The position numbers were made by a program, and so were the translations under genes. Below are positions 6,341-7,083 of a DNA stretch of 7,083 bases, piece after piece. The notes beneath the pieces were generated by a model. It made no database searches, had not been told where the DNA came from, and saw only the letters and a program-made list of their open reading frames with translations. Position 1 is the stretch's first letter, and each line of letters starts with the position of its first letter. Origin of the DNA: an uncultured Chlorobiota bacterium (GTDB lineage: Bacteria; Bacteroidota; Kapaibacteriia; OLB7); NCBI GenBank assembly GCA_946481475.1, contig CAMLOB010000194.1, positions 1 to 7,083 on the forward strand, read 5' to 3'.

Positions 6341-6394
6341 TCGATTGACGATTTTCGAATGGCGAAGGTCGATTGGTGATTTTCGAATGGCGAA
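6341..6394. repeat. Tandem 26-base intergenic repeat, two copies
   Basis: Two copies of a 26-base unit lie at 6341-6366 and 6369-6394 (period 28). They differ at two positions and share the 17-base core GATTTTCGAATGGCGAA. A partial unit (TCGATTT) precedes them from about 6334. The repeat begins just after the first sigma gene stop. Similar TCGATTTTCGA-type arrays are scattered in intergenic regions of many environmental bacteria (recalled, not searched). The rest of the 251-base spacer 6328-6578 has no recognisable gene; a T7 run at 6496-6502 has no clear stem before it. Confidence 0.8.
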
Positions 6395-6578
6395 TGAGGA
6401 AGTAGCCAGGGACTCCTCCAGTTGCTCTTTCTGTTCGTTCCGACTCCCGGCGGAGCATCTGCGGATCCTGATATTCCCGACCGATTGTCTCTCCCTTTTT
6501 TTCCTGAAACAGGTTCTCTCTTCTCCGGTTATTGATGACAAACACGGCGGCGAGAATCTACCCGAAGCACTGGCGTGA

Positions 6579-7083
6579 ATGTCAGAGAATTATTCCCGAT
6601 ATAGTGATAATCGTCTTTTCGCACTGTTGCGGGGGGATCAGGGGACGAGGGACAAAGCCTTCGCCGAGCTCTACGCCCGTCACTCGTCGCGGGTCTGGCT
6701 CTATTGCCTGAAGATCATGGGAGACCGGCAGAGTGCCGAGGACATGTTTCAGGGGACATTCCTCCGATTCCTCCAGAGCGTAAACGCCGAGCGGGAGATG
6801 ACGAATCTTCCCGGTTTCCTTCTGCGAATCGCCCGGAATCTCTGCCTGAATGCGAAACAGAAAATGAGACCGATCGCCGCCCCGCTGGAAGAACTGGAGT
6901 TGTCGGTGGAGGAGAACCCGGTGGAGGCGCGCGAGCTTGAGCGCCTTGTCGCCACGGCTCTCGATCTTCTCCCCGAAGAGTACCGCGAAGCGTTTGTCCT
7001 GCAGGCATACAACGGCATGTCCTACAAGGAGATCGCCGATATGATAGACCGACCGGTTTCGACCGTGCGGAACCGTGTGGTCA
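6579..7083 (+). CDS. Second ECF-type RNA polymerase sigma factor (3' end outside window)
   Basis: An open frame of 168 residues runs off the right edge. The ATG directly follows an in-frame TGA (6576-6578), so it is the most upstream start available. Region 2 is recognisable from DKAFAELYARHSSRVWLYCL (25-44), MGDRQSAEDMFQGTFLRFLQ (47-66) and LPGFLLRIARNLCLNAKQKM (77-96). The linker 97-115 is acidic. Region 4 begins at about 120, with LDLLPEEYREAFVLQAYNGM (128-147) and the helix-turn-helix MSYKEIADMIDRPVSTVRNR (147-166). Only the last helix and a short tail should be missing. The sequence is clearly different from the upstream sigma factor, so this is not a recent duplication. A conventional ECF regulon would have an anti-sigma gene next, but it would lie outside the window. 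Confidence 0.92.
   Translation, partial: MSENYSRYSDNRLFALLRGDQGTRDKAFAELYARHSSRVWLYCLKIMGDRQSAEDMFQGTFLRFLQSVNAEREMTNLPGFLLRIARNLCLNAKQKMRPIAAPLEELELSVEENPVEARELERLVATALDLLPEEYREAFVLQAYNGMSYKEIADMIDRPVSTVRNRVV

Noticed and set aside
6324..6578. 84-codon plus-strand frame in the spacer between the sigma genes
   Set aside because: Its first part is a translation of the tandem repeat and the rest has no recognisable features. It is more likely noncoding.

Overview
The window is GC-rich bacterial DNA, about 60% GC by eye. No marker gene fixes the taxon. The partial TPR-like protein at the left edge, the scarcity of Shine-Dalgarno sequences and the style of the two sigma factors suggest the Bacteroidota/Rhodothermota/Chlorobiota side of the tree. 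That placement is an inference held at low to moderate confidence. No tRNA, rRNA, CRISPR array, insertion sequence or phage gene was seen.

Layout, left to right. (1) Positions 2-409 (+) are the 3' end of a gene entering from the left, ending in a low-complexity acidic segment and a TPR-like hairpin. (2) Positions 436-1137 (-) encode an exported L,D-transpeptidase-fold protein of the YafK type, convergent with (1); an inverted repeat between them may be a terminator. (3) A 203-base divergent intergenic region holds a strong inverted repeat just upstream of the transpeptidase start. (4) Positions 1341-5527 (+) form a three-gene cassette. It contains a DUF1704/QEGLA-motif putative zinc carboxypeptidase (bacterial relative of the tubulin carboxypeptidase MATCAP) and two tandem, paralogous ATP-grasp ligases related to glutathione synthetase (GshB). 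(5) A 227-base spacer with decayed short repeats leads to a complete ECF sigma factor at 5755-6327 (+). (6) A 251-base spacer with a clear tandem repeat leads to a second ECF sigma factor starting at 6579 (+) and cut off by the window end.

The most interesting unit is the cassette in (4). Two peptide-bond-forming ligases sit beside a peptidase of the family that removes C-terminal residues from tubulin. This resembles an 'add and remove a residue' cycle, or a pathway for a small peptide or thiol-like metabolite. No gamma-glutamylcysteine ligase (GshA) is present, so ordinary glutathione synthesis cannot be concluded from this window. The peptidase gene ends in a run of nine G. Loss of one G would place its reading frame in continuous register with the first ligase, with no stop codon between them. 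The second ligase has lost residues in the glycine-rich loop that the first keeps, which suggests the two paralogues differ in substrate or activity. The two sigma factors to the right probably form a separate regulatory block.
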